DNA from: Geosiphon pyriformis | Taxonomy: Eukaryota; Glomeromycota; Glomeromycetes; Archaeosporales; Geosiphonaceae | Direction: 5' to 3' | Length of the DNA: 64,000 bases | Assembly (NCBI GenBank): GCA_016748015.1 | Contig: JAAOMT010000790.1 | Span: 147,610 to 211,609, forward strand | In this document: one piece after another, positions 11,399 through 22,749 of the stretch | Numbering within the stretch: position 1 is the stretch's first letter | Layout: each line of letters begins with the position of its first letter | Position numbers and translations under genes: made by a program | Notes under the pieces: generated by a model | What the model saw: the letters and a program-made list of their open reading frames with translations, nothing else | Databases searched by the model: none | Told to the model about the DNA's origin: nothing

Positions 11399-13113
11399 AA
11401 AAATTATTTAATAAAATTAAAGTATTAAATATATTTAATTTAATATTATAAGTTTTTTGTTAAATAAAATATTATAACTTTAATGTCTTATATTAAAAAT
11501 TTTTAATTCAATCTAAAAGTTTTATCAATTTATTTTTGTGTTTTTATTTGTAAAATTTTATTTATAAATTAAGTATAATAATAGTTAATTATAATAATAA
11601 TAATTTTATTTTATGTTATTAATCATAATTAATAAAGTTTAATTTTGTTTTTTTACTTTTTTGATAAATTAATAATCTTGTTTTTTCTAATATTTTATTT
11701 TATTTTATTTTGCTATTAAACTTTTTTTACCAAATTATTATAATATTAAAACTTTTATTAACTTAATAATTTTATTTTTTATTATTATTATTTAATTAAA
11801 ACAAAATAATACAATTTTAGTTTTAAAAAGTTTTTTACAAAATATTAATAAAAATACAAATGTTTTTTACTTTGTAAACTTTAAATAAATTTTATTTTTT
11901 TTTATTTTTTTTAATTATATAATTTAAAAAAGTTTTTACTGTTTTTGATAATAATAAAACAGTTTTAAAATTAAGTTTTTTTAAAAAAAAATTAAATTTA
12001 ATATTTTAAATTTGTTTTAATACTTGTTATAAATATTAAAGATAATTTAAAAAAATTAACAAAATTTTAAAAAATTTAAAAAATAATTGTTTTTTTTAAT
12101 TATTTTATATTATTAAATATATGTATATATACAAATAATTTAATTAAATTTTGTAATTTTTATTATTTTTTTACAATAAAATTTTTTTTAAACACAATAT
12201 ATCTAAACTTAAAATACTTTTTTAAATATTTTTTTCAATTTAATTAAATATTATTAATTTTTTTATTTAATTAGTTTTTTAAAAAATCTTTTTTAATTAA
12301 GCTTTATAAAAAAAACTTATATTTATAAATATACAACTGAAATTCATAATTATAAAATATAAAACTTAAAAACAAATATTTTTAATGCAATTAGCTAATT
12401 TTAAAATTTATTTTTGGTCTTTATACAAAAAAAACTTATATATTATATAAATTTTTAAAATATTATAAAAATATCTAAAAATTAAAATAAATTTTTTTAA
12501 ATAATAACAATAATATTTATTTTAGACTTACTAATCTGAATTAAACTAAATAATTATAAATTATTGGTTTTTAATAAATAAAAAATAATTTTATTAATTT
12601 TAATTTTAATTAAAACAAATTTTTTTTTAATAATAATTAAATTTATTTTAAATATTACTTATTATTTTATTGTTTAATATTTATTGTAAAATATAATTTT
12701 GGAAAAATAATTTTTTTTTCTAAATTAACTTTTTATTTTATTATTATATGTTTTTAAATTAAGATATTTGTTAATTTTTTATTTTAATTTTAGTTAATAA
12801 TATTAAAAAAAACCAAATTTAATATAATAATAATATTTTAAAAAATAATAAAATTAGAAAAAAATAAAACCAATAATTATTATTAATAGTATTATAATAA
12901 TAAAAAAGTTAGTAAAAAAGTTGTTCATGATTTTATTAATAATATTTTTATATAAAAGTCAAAAAATAAAAATAAAAATATTAAAAACTTTAATAATAAA
13001 ACAGTTTTTTTTAAACAATTTTTATTTAGATATAGTTTAATTAATATTAATGAATTTAATAATATAAAACTAATTTTAAAAAAATAAAAAAGTTTGTAAT
13101 AATTAATAATCTT
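11399..13113. other. AT-rich gene-free DNA
   Basis: Extremely AT-rich with no ORF, RNA or clear repeat. The last part (13,114-13,124) is the left target-site duplication of the next LINE. Confidence 0.65.
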
Positions 13114-13124
13114 AAAAAATTAAA

Positions 13125-15031
13125 GGCCAATCTACCTAAAGATTTTCCAAATAAGGCTTTGTATCATCTGGAATTATACAGTTTAAGAATTTTTGACTGA
13201 GAATATATTGGCTGGCTTGGTTGTGTTTGTGAATACTGGTGGAATCTTCAGTAAGCTATTCAGGCACAGAGTCATGGAGTTGCAGCCCACTAGCTGGATG
13301 CCCCAGCATCCTCTAAAAGTTCTGATTAATTTGCTGATTAATCCCACAAATTGTTTTTTGGCTGGTGCGACACATGCTCTCAAGTTATATAACCTTTCAT
13401 TGGGTGGTGATCTGCCTGATGTTTTTCAGGCCAAGAATAGTATCGCAGTTTTGGACATATTTGGTTTAGAGTCTTATTTGTATGTGGCAAAGTCTCTTAA
13501 AAGATACAGCATAATGTTTGTTCATTAGTTTTTGGACCACCAAGGTGCATGTTTTAAGTGGAACACTTTTTGCAGGTGGAAGAAGCTGGACTCTAGAGGC
13601 CCAGTTCCTGTCTGATTTGTCTTGTTGGTTGAATTTATCAATGGGGGCAGTTTGTCGAATTGTGTGGTATTGTCTTATTGTTCAGCTCTTGCTAACTTTC
13701 CTTATGACTTCAGTTATGTTAATGAGCATTTGCTGAATTCTGATTTGAGTTCTGTGACCATCTATACAGATAGTTCCGTCAAAGGTTTGGGTTCATTGAG
13801 TGCTCATGGTAGTGCTGCCGCCTACTTTCTGGATACAAACATTAGCATCGGGGTCAAGATGGATGGAAGCTACAAGTTATTGTACTTGCTTTAAAGTGTG
13901 TGTCCGCTTCTCGGTCTGTTAATTTGTTTACTGACAGCCAGGCTTTGCTGGACTTGTGCAAATCTGGTGGTGGTGTATTTAGTCCTGATTTTCATGACAA
14001 ATGCTGGATTGAGAAGGAACATATTTGCTGTGTTATCTCTAAAAAAAGCTTGTTGGTTATTTGGAACAAAGTCAAGGGTCATTCTGGTGTTGTTGAAAAC
14101 AAATGTGCCAATTTTTATGTTGATGCTGCTGTTGCTTCTAAGTTCTTTTTGCCTCTTGTGGTTCCTTATCGCTTTCTCAAGGTTGAAGACAGGCCTGTCT
14201 CTGGAAATGCTTGTCATGTTGCCAAAAAATTGTTTAATGCTGTTCATTCTGTTGGTTGGGAAGCCAAATGTGTTGGTAGCTTCATTAGTGTGGGTTTCTG
14301 TGACCGTTTTGATAAGGCCAAAACCTTTTGTGTTTGGCATCCTGATGGCAAGATCAAAATCTGGCTACACCAGTAGTGTGTCAGCAACACTTTGGTCATA
14401 TCTTATAAAGGCACTCCACCACTGATTACCAGTGGCCAAAAGGAAAAGATTGTACAATTTAAGATATCCAAATATTGCCTGCATTCAGTGTGGGTTGGTG
14501 AAAGACTCTGATTACATGTTTTCCTGCACTCATGATGCTAATGTTCAGGAAATTTTGTTGTCTGATGCTTCTATGGAGTGGAATGTAGTGCTGGGAATTT
14601 CTGCTGATAAAAATGTGATTGCTAAGTCACTGCATGAGACTGGGTTTTCCATCAACCTATTCACAGCGCTGGCTAAAGGTTTTGTGTTGAAAGACTGGGT
14701 GGCTGACACAGTAAGCTGTTTGGGTGCTGGTTTTGGTAGGGGTATGTTGGTTGTTGATTTCATTCATTGTTTTGCTGAAAGTTACAGGTCAGCCATTTGG
14801 ATACCAACAGTTAAGTTGAGATCTTATTATGAAAAGCATAACCTTCTGCCACAAGATGGCTCCTCTTTTTTTTCAGTGTCTGGTCTGTCTTCTTTGTGGT
14901 CTGCTGGGTCAATTCGAGATTTTGGTTTCAGGTTGGGTGTTTACATATGCTTCAGGTTGCACCTGTGCCTTACAAAATCAGACTTTGGTTTTTTGAGTAG
15001 TTTTCCTGTAGCAGAAATTCTGGATGTGTAG
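13125..15031 (+). pseudogene. LINE ORF2, C-terminal part (RNase H and zinc-binding region)
   Basis: The thumb/linker region after the RT is followed by a broken RNase H domain. YTDSS (about 13,765) holds the first catalytic Asp, the segment with the catalytic Glu is disturbed near 13,870 by a deletion, then TDSQA (about 13,930) and KGHSGVVEN (about 14,075) follow. The C-terminal part has C-I-Q-C-G and F-S-C-T-H, the C-x2-C...C-x-H zinc-binding pattern typical of these ORF2 tails. At least three frameshifts or stops (about 13,197, 13,528, 13,890) break the frame, and the last uninterrupted piece is 14,432-15,031. Nothing functional is expected from it. Confidence 0.85.
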
Positions 15032-15072
15032 TGCTGCCTTGGTTGGTCTAAGTAACTAGTTATGTGTAGAAA

Positions 15073-15089
15073 AAGCATGAACCATGCTT
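15073..15089 (+). other. LINE 3' UTR stem-loop, copy 3
   Basis: AAGCATG-AAC-CATGCTT is a perfect 7-bp stem with a 3-nt loop. It lies about 40 bases after the ORF2 stop and about 70 bases before the A tail, at the same place as in the other copies. Confidence 0.55.
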
Positions 15090-15169
15090 AATTTAGATTC
15101 TGTGTATTCTATGTACTTAGATAGTGGTTGGACTGCACTCATAAAATCTTTAATAAAAAAAAAATTAAA

Positions 15170-15580
15170 TATATATTTAAATCAGATAATAATTATTAAA
15201 GAGTTTTTTAAAAAAATAATTGTCTTAATTTTATTTAAGTTTAACAAAATAGTATTAATTTAATTACAATTAATTAAACTATACTAAATTAAATCAAGCT
15301 AAATTATTAGCTTTTAAATAATTTGTATTAAAAAATAAAAACTTTATTTATGTTAATAATTAAAATATTTAAGAATAAAAAAATAAAAATAAACTATATA
15401 ATTTATTTTGTTAATAAATATTATTATTTATAATTTTGGAAATTTTTTAAAAAAATAAGCAAAAAACTTGTATTATTAATTGCATATTTATTATTATTAA
15501 TAAAATAAAATATATTATTATTTGTTTTAAAGCTAAAAACAATTTAAAAAAAACTTATTATATTATATAATATTAGCTTT
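15170..15580. other. AT-rich spacer between two LINEs
   Basis: AT-rich with no gene. At its right end the sequence TATAATATAA on the minus strand resembles the 5' flank of LINE-A at about 9850 (10 bp). It could be the LINE-A target-site duplication, but in such AT-rich DNA this is weak. Confidence 0.5.
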
Positions 15581-15696
15581 TAATAAGTGAAGCCCAATCA
15601 CTATCTAGTACAAAAAGCCAAACTAAGTGGCTTACACTAGATGCAACTCATACACTCCCTACATATAGCTAGCCACTTAGACCAGACAAGGCAATA

Positions 15697-18600
15697 CTAT
15701 ATACCTAAAACAACACAAGGGTTACAATTTAAACCTGTAAAAAAAGGACAAAGTTGTCAATGGCCAAAATTAACAGCAAAAGATTCGATGATACCAAGTA
15801 TCTTAATCATTCCCTCTGACAGAACAGATCTGATGCAACATGACAAACCTGAGACCAAACTATTATCTATGTTTACATCTTACCAGCCAAATTTTAAAGC
15901 GATGTAACTTAGCCAACTGCTTAACAAACCCAACAACCATGCAAAAAGCCTCCTTTTTCTCATCAAAAATATTAACAGCTTTCTCACACCAGTCTCTAAG
16001 CATAAACCTTTTGTACAAAACTGAATACAAGCCAACATCCAAAGAGCACTGACTAAAAGTCTGCAACATAGCAGAAGAAGACAGATCATTGACACCCAAC
16101 AAAGAAGTTCAAGATGCAAAAGCTTTAACCAAAACCTCCCCCCAAATCCCAGCATTCAATGCACAAGTAAAAACATGATCAAGCAGTTCCACTTTACTAC
16201 ACAACAAACACAACATGCCAGGATATCTCCTATTATACAACCTCTTTCTAACTGCCACAGGCAGCCATTGGTGCACAGCTTTCATTAGATATGTATGCAA
16301 ACCAGAAGATTCCTGACTAGTAAAGCCAGCAAACATATAAAAGTCAGGATGCCAAATCTTAGCCATAGTACTCCAGTCCACACATCCAACCATATTACTC
16401 AGAACAACAACCTGATCAGGACCAGCCTTTCAATGAGCACAGTAAATAAACTGAAACACATCTCTAATAAAATGATGGGTATTGTCAAACACGGCCATAG
16501 CTTCAGTCACCAGAAAACATTCACACACTCCTATAAGCAAAGAGAACTTAGAACATGTAGCATGACTAGTAGCAGCATCAGTCACCACATTACCAGTGAC
16601 TCCAGAATAGCTCTTGACTTTCACCCATCTCACAGCAAGATTTTTATCTCTAATTAAATTAAAAATGTGATGTCTCTCTATTTAGCATGGAACACAAAAG
16701 TCAGGCATGGCCAAGAACATTTCGGATACACATGCATCAATAGCAGCCTGGCTGTTAAGATGCAATACTACAGTACAAGAGGATGGGATGCACTTCAATG
16801 CTAGAGCAACTGCCTGGAACTCAGATAAAGTAGAAAACAATAGACCCTGAATCTTAACACCAACACTCAGATTTACAAAAAAAAAATACGCAGCAGTGCC
16901 ACCAGTCACACCAGCAGTCTCAACATCTCTTAATAAACTGTCTGTATAAATGTCAAATGAACTGGACCAAATTTTATGCAAACTACTTTGAATATTAGAA
17001 AACTTTACAGAATTCAGAACATTTAGCTCAAGTAGAAGACCACCCTCAGTACAAACAGTTAACAAAGAGTCCATATTCATCAAAAACTTTAAAACAGTCA
17101 CAAACTAGAAAGGAACAGGGCCTCTTAGATCCAACCTCTTCTAATGATGAAAAGTCTTCCAATCCATTAAGTAACTCTTTCTATTAAACAGTCTGTTATC
17201 AAAGGCAACACCAAAACATTTCAATGAATGAACCGAGCTAAAGTAAAGAGCATTTTTCAACACAAAAAATATAAGAAACACACCAGAATTATAAAAAGCA
17301 CTTGGCAAATTGTTAGCTAAAGACAGTTCACTATCCAAAAAAATCTTAACCACACTAACCAGAAAATTGTTTATAAGACTAACACGTAACTTAACAGAAA
17401 ACTGCAAGGGATTCAATGGAGCCCAATCCAGAACTTGCAAATCCAAAAATTTATGATTGAATAAATGCCCAAAAATGCCAAGAGCATTGAAAAATGAAAC
17501 CACAGTAGCTGATTTACATTTTAACTGCAATTGCTGAAAAGATTTCAAGCCATATAACAAAAAGTGATGTAATGCTTTAACTGGAAAATCATGTGACAAA
17601 TGTGCTTTAGACCTAAAACCTTTCTAAATCATAGCATCTCACTTGTGGCAAACCCTTAATAAGACAAAACTAAACTGGATTCTGTAGCTAACAATGGGCT
17701 GCAGAACAGTCACAACCAAATAGAAGAACTGCTTGTTAATAATAACCTTCCTGAGCATCACATTAACAAAAAAGCACACATCTGAATGAACTTTGATTAC
17801 ACTTGACTTAAACAACCCTTCAGTAGACAGAAAAATACCCAAGTACCTATGAGCTTTACTCTTTTTAGCTATTAAAATTGGCTGACCACTTATGCTTAAA
17901 GATGCCACTCTAACACCTTAATTAATAGAAATGGCCACAGTCTTTTTATTGTTAATAGAAATGTCATTGATTGCAAAAAACTTACTAGCAATATTCAGAG
18001 CATACTGCATTGATGTTTGATAGTTACTAACTCAAATTGTATTGTCCACAAATGCACCTACAGCAAAAAAGGAGAACATCCTGCCACTAATTTCAATTCT
18101 ACCAGTTCTAGCTACAAACTTAGTGTCAATTTGATAACCACACAAATGCTTATGCCTCTTAACTTTGCGTAAAAGAGAGTCATAAAAGATTCTCTAAAGA
18201 AGAGGCAAAAAGACCTCACCTTGATCCAAACCATTCCAAACTCTGTATCTACCAGTAAGACTGAAGTCTGTCATAACCCTATTTATCCTATTACTATGTA
18301 TACCACCAAAAAATCTGATGAACCTATCACACATTTTGATTTAACATAAGCTAGTCTTCAAATAATATCACCCCACAGAATCATAAGTCTTGTGTATGTT
18401 CTGAAAAACCAACCAAAGTTCCCAATCTTTTTCCAGAGCATTTTCAACTGAACCAATTGTAAACACTAGAGATTGGATAGATGTACTTTTTAAAACAGAA
18501 AAGTTATCACCCTGAAGAACACCAAACTTGCTGTATACAGAAAAAATCCTATCAGAAAGAATCTTAGAGAGAATTTTCCTAGCAGTCTCAATCAAAGCTA

Positions 18601-20340
18601 TAGGCTGTGTATTTGTAAGAACTCTATCCCAATTATATGATTTAGGGATTATTGAGACCCAAGCTCTCCTTCACAAAACAGGAACACCACTAACCAACAA
18701 ACATGCATTTAATAATCTCAAGAAATATCCCAACATTCTATTGCTACCACACTTCCATAGTTCATTAGGGATATCAGACAAGCCAGCTGCTTTACCATCA
18801 GGCAGATCATTGACAACTAAGAGCAACTCATTCGAACTGATGACACCCATCACATTAGAAAAAGCACAATCTTGCACATAATTCAATGGAGCATACTAAT
18901 AAGCCCAGAGATCAGGCACCACCAAAAACACCACCTGTTTCCTAATCCAATCCTCTATAATTTTATTAACATTGAGCTTTACTTCCTTAGGTTTCAAAAT
19001 TAATTCATTATTCATAGAACTACTTTGTGAGAAGGCCAATCCAAAACACTTCTAATCATGCTGCCTTTGTCAGAACAGAAATTTTTCATGCACTTCAATA
19101 TTGCCAGTTTAATAGAAGCCTTCTCAGCCACTTTTGATTCATACATTTTAGATCTCCTGTATTCTTTACAAACCAATAACAAATGTCCAAGAACTACTTT
19201 ACTCTTTCCATCTAAGCCAATCAAGTTAGCAAAGACACAAGCCTTGGTGCTATCCAAAGTTGACCATGTTTTCACAAGGCAATCAACTTCAGACAAATCA
19301 CCTGAAACAAACTTTTTAACAATCTTGGCAACCAACAATTTCAAACCAAAAAACTTAGAAGAAAATTTATTTCTAGAACAATGAAACTCATTAAACCACT
19401 GTCTTGAAAATGTCTTGTCAGCTAATTCCACTATCACTCTTTTTAAAATTGCCCACATAGCATTCACATTACTGTGAGTTTCAGCACCAAAAAATTTATT
19501 AGCAACCACCAAAAGCTTGGCAGAAAGACAATCCCTAAAACCAGTCTATTTGGGGCCATTAGCATCTTTAATTTTGAATTTTCAACAATCTTTGTTAGCC
19601 TGTTTGCGCAAGCTATTCAACCAAATATCTAGAAGTCTACCTAAGCCAATCAAAACCAAAACAGCACTATGATCAGTGTCAAAAAAACCAGACACAGAGC
19701 AGACCTAATGACCAACAATGGCAAAAGAAAGATTTCTGCTGACAAAGATAAAATCAATTGTCTTTTCAACTCCCCATAAATTGCTCTATGTAAGGGTCTT
19801 TTCCATATAATAATTGGTAAATAAATTGACCAAACCCAGACCCAAACAAAACTTGAAGGTTGCACTCCTTCCAGACCTATTCTTATTAAAATCTCTACCT
19901 AGAACCACAAAAGTGCTAGAATTAACAGCTTCTGCAATCAAAGAGTTCACCTCCAAAGCTTGACCAAATCTGGTCTCAAAAGAGGCACCAGTGTACAAAC
20001 CCAGAATTGTGACTGAAAGCTTGTCTTTAAACAAAAGTCGAACTGAAATAATCCTGCCAGAAATCTCTTTTATCTTAGACACATGGCAAGCCAATGAATT
20101 GTTAATAATTATAGCAATCCCAGCATTGAAAAAACCTTTATCCAAGCCAGATATGAAGACATGTACACTCTTAAACTTATTAGCAATTCAAGGCTTAATA
20201 CTGGACTTCAATTTAGTTTTTGTAACAAAAAACACCATATTGCCAGAATTCGCATGCCAATACACAACATCTATTTGCTTTGCAGGAACATTGATGTCAT
20301 GAACATTGCACACAGCAAACTTCCAAACCAAACCACTCAT
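15697..20340 (-). pseudogene. LINE-A ORF2: endonuclease, reverse transcriptase, RNase H (broken)
   Basis: ORF2 of LINE-A. The start ATG (20,340-20,338) overlaps the ORF1 stop as ATGA. Domains in order on the minus strand: an APE-type endonuclease (about 20,300-19,600, with V-C-N-V-H-D and a LGRDFN stretch), a linker, a reverse transcriptase (about 18,880-17,950, including DGKAAGLSDIP and an RT palm region with damaged frame), a thumb region, RNase H (about 16,960-16,430, starting IYTDS) and a C-terminal zinc-binding stretch C-L-L-C...F-T-C-A (about 16,200). Multiple stops and frameshifts (e.g. around 19,550, 18,890, 17,110, 16,680, 16,430) make it non-functional. The stop TAG is at 15,699-15,697. 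Confidence 0.87.
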
Positions 20341-21577
20341 TGGGAGAGGGAAGAAACCAAGAACCCCAAGCCAATACACAACTGATCTAACTTCACCAAA
20401 ACAGAACCAATTGAGGCTTCAAGAGCCACCAACTTGGACTCCAGACAGTCCATCTTGGTAGTTAAGATTTTTGAGCTATTAAAGCCCAGAGCTGAAACAA
20501 TAGAGGGAGTTGCAGGCACCACCATTGAACCATTCAAAACCATATTCAAATCTGAATCCACATTGACAACTATTGGGACAACTGAATGGCCAAAAGAGGG
20601 AGTGGAGACCAAAGACACCAATTCCATGCTGCTGAGTTTGTGCACAATGCCAAAAACTTAGTCAGTTAACAGCTCCAAAGATTGTTCTAAAAAGGCCAAA
20701 TAAGCATCCAAAGACGAATTGCCAACCAAGACAGAAGGAAAACCATCATTCAAATCTGAAGTGCCAGACAAAGGGGAACCAGAACCAGAAGCAAAGTGAA
20801 AACCATCAGAGGAACCAGCAAGTGAGACCACCGGGACCTAAGATTTACCACCAAAGGCAGTAGGGCAGGATATTGGAACATATTTTTTCTCATACAACTT
20901 AGCCAACTGAAGATGACATTCATCAGACACAACTTTTTTAAATGTTTTTGAAGGCTTAGAAGAGGACACAACAGATGCATCACATTCCAAAGCAGAGTGA
21001 CCAAACTTCCCATATTTTTTATACTGAACCAGATCCATCCTTGCCCAAAAAAGTTTAATTCCACTAAGAATTGGTTCCATGTGAAAGGCAGATTCCAGAT
21101 CATTATCAGATTCAAAACCAACTACAACACAGCGAATCCTATTGCCAGTTTCTAGAGATTTGTTTATGATGCAAGTTTTCTCACCAGCTCTTTTCAGAAG
21201 AGTCCCAAGATTATGTGCTGTTGTTCTTACTGGCAAAGTAAACAAAAGTGCTCTGAACTGATCTCTTAATGCCCAAATTTCATGATCTTCTACTGCTTTG
21301 ACTATGTACACAGAATTTTTACCAATTAGGAATAACTACTTAAAGGCTAACAAATTAGCTTGGTCCAATTCAGTAAACTCTACTACAGCTTTTTGCCATA
21401 TTCCAATCAGTTGAATTTTAATTGACTTAATTTTCCCAAATTCGGATACTACAGCAACAATCATATCTTTAGATGTGTTCATAGGAAGTTCTTTAATCAC
21501 TACAGTCCAATCTGACCTCATTCCTTGTTTCTTAAGATTGCTGTTTATGTCAATTTTTTTTTCTCTGGCCAATAATG
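20337..21577 (-). pseudogene. LINE-A ORF1, C-terminal fragment
   Basis: Continuation of LINE-A ORF1 after the breakpoint. It opens with L-A-R-E, then an RRM-like nucleic-acid-binding region containing TVVIKELPMNTSKDMIV and IQLIGIWQKAVVEF. It then has a CCHC zinc-knuckle region in which both leading cysteines are replaced (Y-K-K-Y-G-K-F-G-H...C). A C-terminal heptad-like stretch (LESKLVALEASIGSVLVKL) follows. The ORF1 stop TGA at 20,339-20,337 overlaps the ORF2 ATG. Internal stops, for example near 21,335 and 20,837, interrupt the frame. Confidence 0.8.
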
Positions 21578-22749
21578 CGAAAATCTTGGTTAACACCAAT
21601 CTCAAGAAACCAATTGGTCATTCAGATCGGGCTGTGGTGGTAAAAGAAATTCCAGTTGGAACATCAGTGGAGACTGTGCATACTGTGCTTTCTGAATTTG
21701 GTTCTGTTGTGTCGATCAAAATGCAATTAGTGGGGCTATGGCAAAAGGCTGTGGTTGAATTTGCCCAATTGGATCAGGCTGATTTGGTTGCAGCTAGATG
21801 GTCCATCTTGATTGGGAAGAATGCCGTGAAAGTAGCTAAGGCTAATTTGGACAAGAAATCATGAGACACAAGAGATCAGCATAGGGCTTTGCTCTACACA
21901 CTGCCGATGGGCACTAATGTACATGATATCTGGGATTTTATTGGTTCTATGGGTGGGAAAACATGAGTCATCAATCGACATCCTGTTACATATGCCTAAA
22001 CCAGATGTGCTATTGTCTGTTTTGACTCTATGGCTTTGATTAATGCAATTATGGGAACCACACCTGTCTTGAAGGGTGCCAATCTGCATTGGGCTTACAT
22101 GAGTTCTGCCAAGTGTGCTAAGTATGGGAATTTGGGTCATATATCTCTGGGTTGTTCTGTGGGTGGGAAACCTTCCCCTGGTAGATTAGCTCATAGGATA
22201 TTGTCTGAAGATGATAAGAACAGGCTGGCTTCTATTTATGTAAGGCACTCTGCTCTAATATTCCATCCTGTGTCTTTTGGTGGCATTTCATGGGCCAATG
22301 TTGTTGGTGGGTCTTCTTTCCCTTTTCTCCTTGTACATAGTAATTTAGCTTCTTCTGGTTCCTTTTTGGGGATGAAACCTCCTCCGTTGGTGTCTGTAGA
22401 ATTAAATAATAGGTTTGCTGCTCTTGAGTGTAGTTTTGCCAGCCTTGCAGAACATGTGGACAAGTTGGCTAAGAGGTTGGACTCACCTAGGCCAATGGTT
22501 TCTCAGCCTAGCCCTAGATGTCAGCTATTGGTGCCCTCTTCATCACAGAATCAAGGGGCGGATATAGTGATGAGTAAGGGTTCAGGTGTGGCCACTGGTG
22601 GTGAAGCTATTGTGAGAGTGGCAGTTTTTGATCTTTCAGTTGTCTCTAAAATGGAGGAAACTTTGCGCAATCTTTCAATCACAGTTATGGGTCTCTTGGC
22701 CAAAATTGACAATGCTGGTTTGGTTTTCAATGTTCATCTTTCTCAATAA
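21578..22749 (+). pseudogene. LINE-B ORF1, C-terminal fragment
   Basis: It begins A-K-I-L-V-N-T-N-L-K-K and runs through the RRM-like region (VVVKEIPVGTSVETVHTVL, MQLVGLWQKAVVEF) to a zinc knuckle in which the second Cys is Tyr (C-A-K-Y-G-N-L-G-H-I-S-L-G-C). A heptad-like stretch follows (VSVELNNRFAALECSFASL). In-frame TGA codons near 21,862 and 21,964 and a TAA near 21,999 break it. It ends with TAA at 22,747-22,749, where the ORF1 stop and ORF2 start normally overlap. Confidence 0.82.

Larger units (their letters stand above)
13125..15164 (+). mobile_element. 5'-truncated LINE with target-site duplication
   Basis: This copy is nearly collinear with LINE-B from just after the reverse transcriptase (LINE-B about 25,490) to the 3' end. 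It has no ORF1, endonuclease or RT domain. It ends with a 3' UTR hairpin and a TTTAATAAAAAA tail. The 11-bp repeat AAAAAATTAAA flanks it at 13,114-13,124 and 15,159-15,169; part of this overlaps the A tail, so the exact border is ambiguous. Base composition is far less eroded than the surroundings, so it is a fairly recent insertion. Confidence 0.88.
15581..21577 (-). mobile_element. LINE-A, 3' part (inverted)
   Basis: Minus-strand continuation of LINE-A: the rest of ORF1 (21,577-20,337), ORF2 (20,340-15,697) and the 3' UTR to about 15,581. Together with 9857-10,607 this makes one LINE of about 6.75 kb. Both ORFs carry several stops and frameshifts. The 3' end lacks the clear A tail seen on the other copies. 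Confidence 0.87.
10605..21579. other. Inverted segment with breakpoints in two LINE ORF1 genes
   Basis: The left junction reads CGCAT (10,605-10,609), the right junction ATGCG (21,575-21,579), its reverse complement. Left of 10,607 is LINE-A 5' (+) and right of it LINE-B 5' (-). Left of 21,577 is LINE-A 3' (-) and right of it LINE-B 3' (+). Flipping this segment restores two intact-length LINEs in the same orientation. See findings. Confidence 0.8.

Noticed and set aside
13898..14425. Leu/Val-rich ORF with apparent membrane segments
   Set aside because: It is the wrong frame of the RNase H region of the truncated LINE; the same shadow appears at 26,303-26,584 in LINE-B.
9842..15577. Target-site duplication for LINE-A (TATAATATAA)
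   Set aside because: Only about 10 bp of AT-only sequence matches, which is expected by chance in this DNA, so it was not used as evidence.
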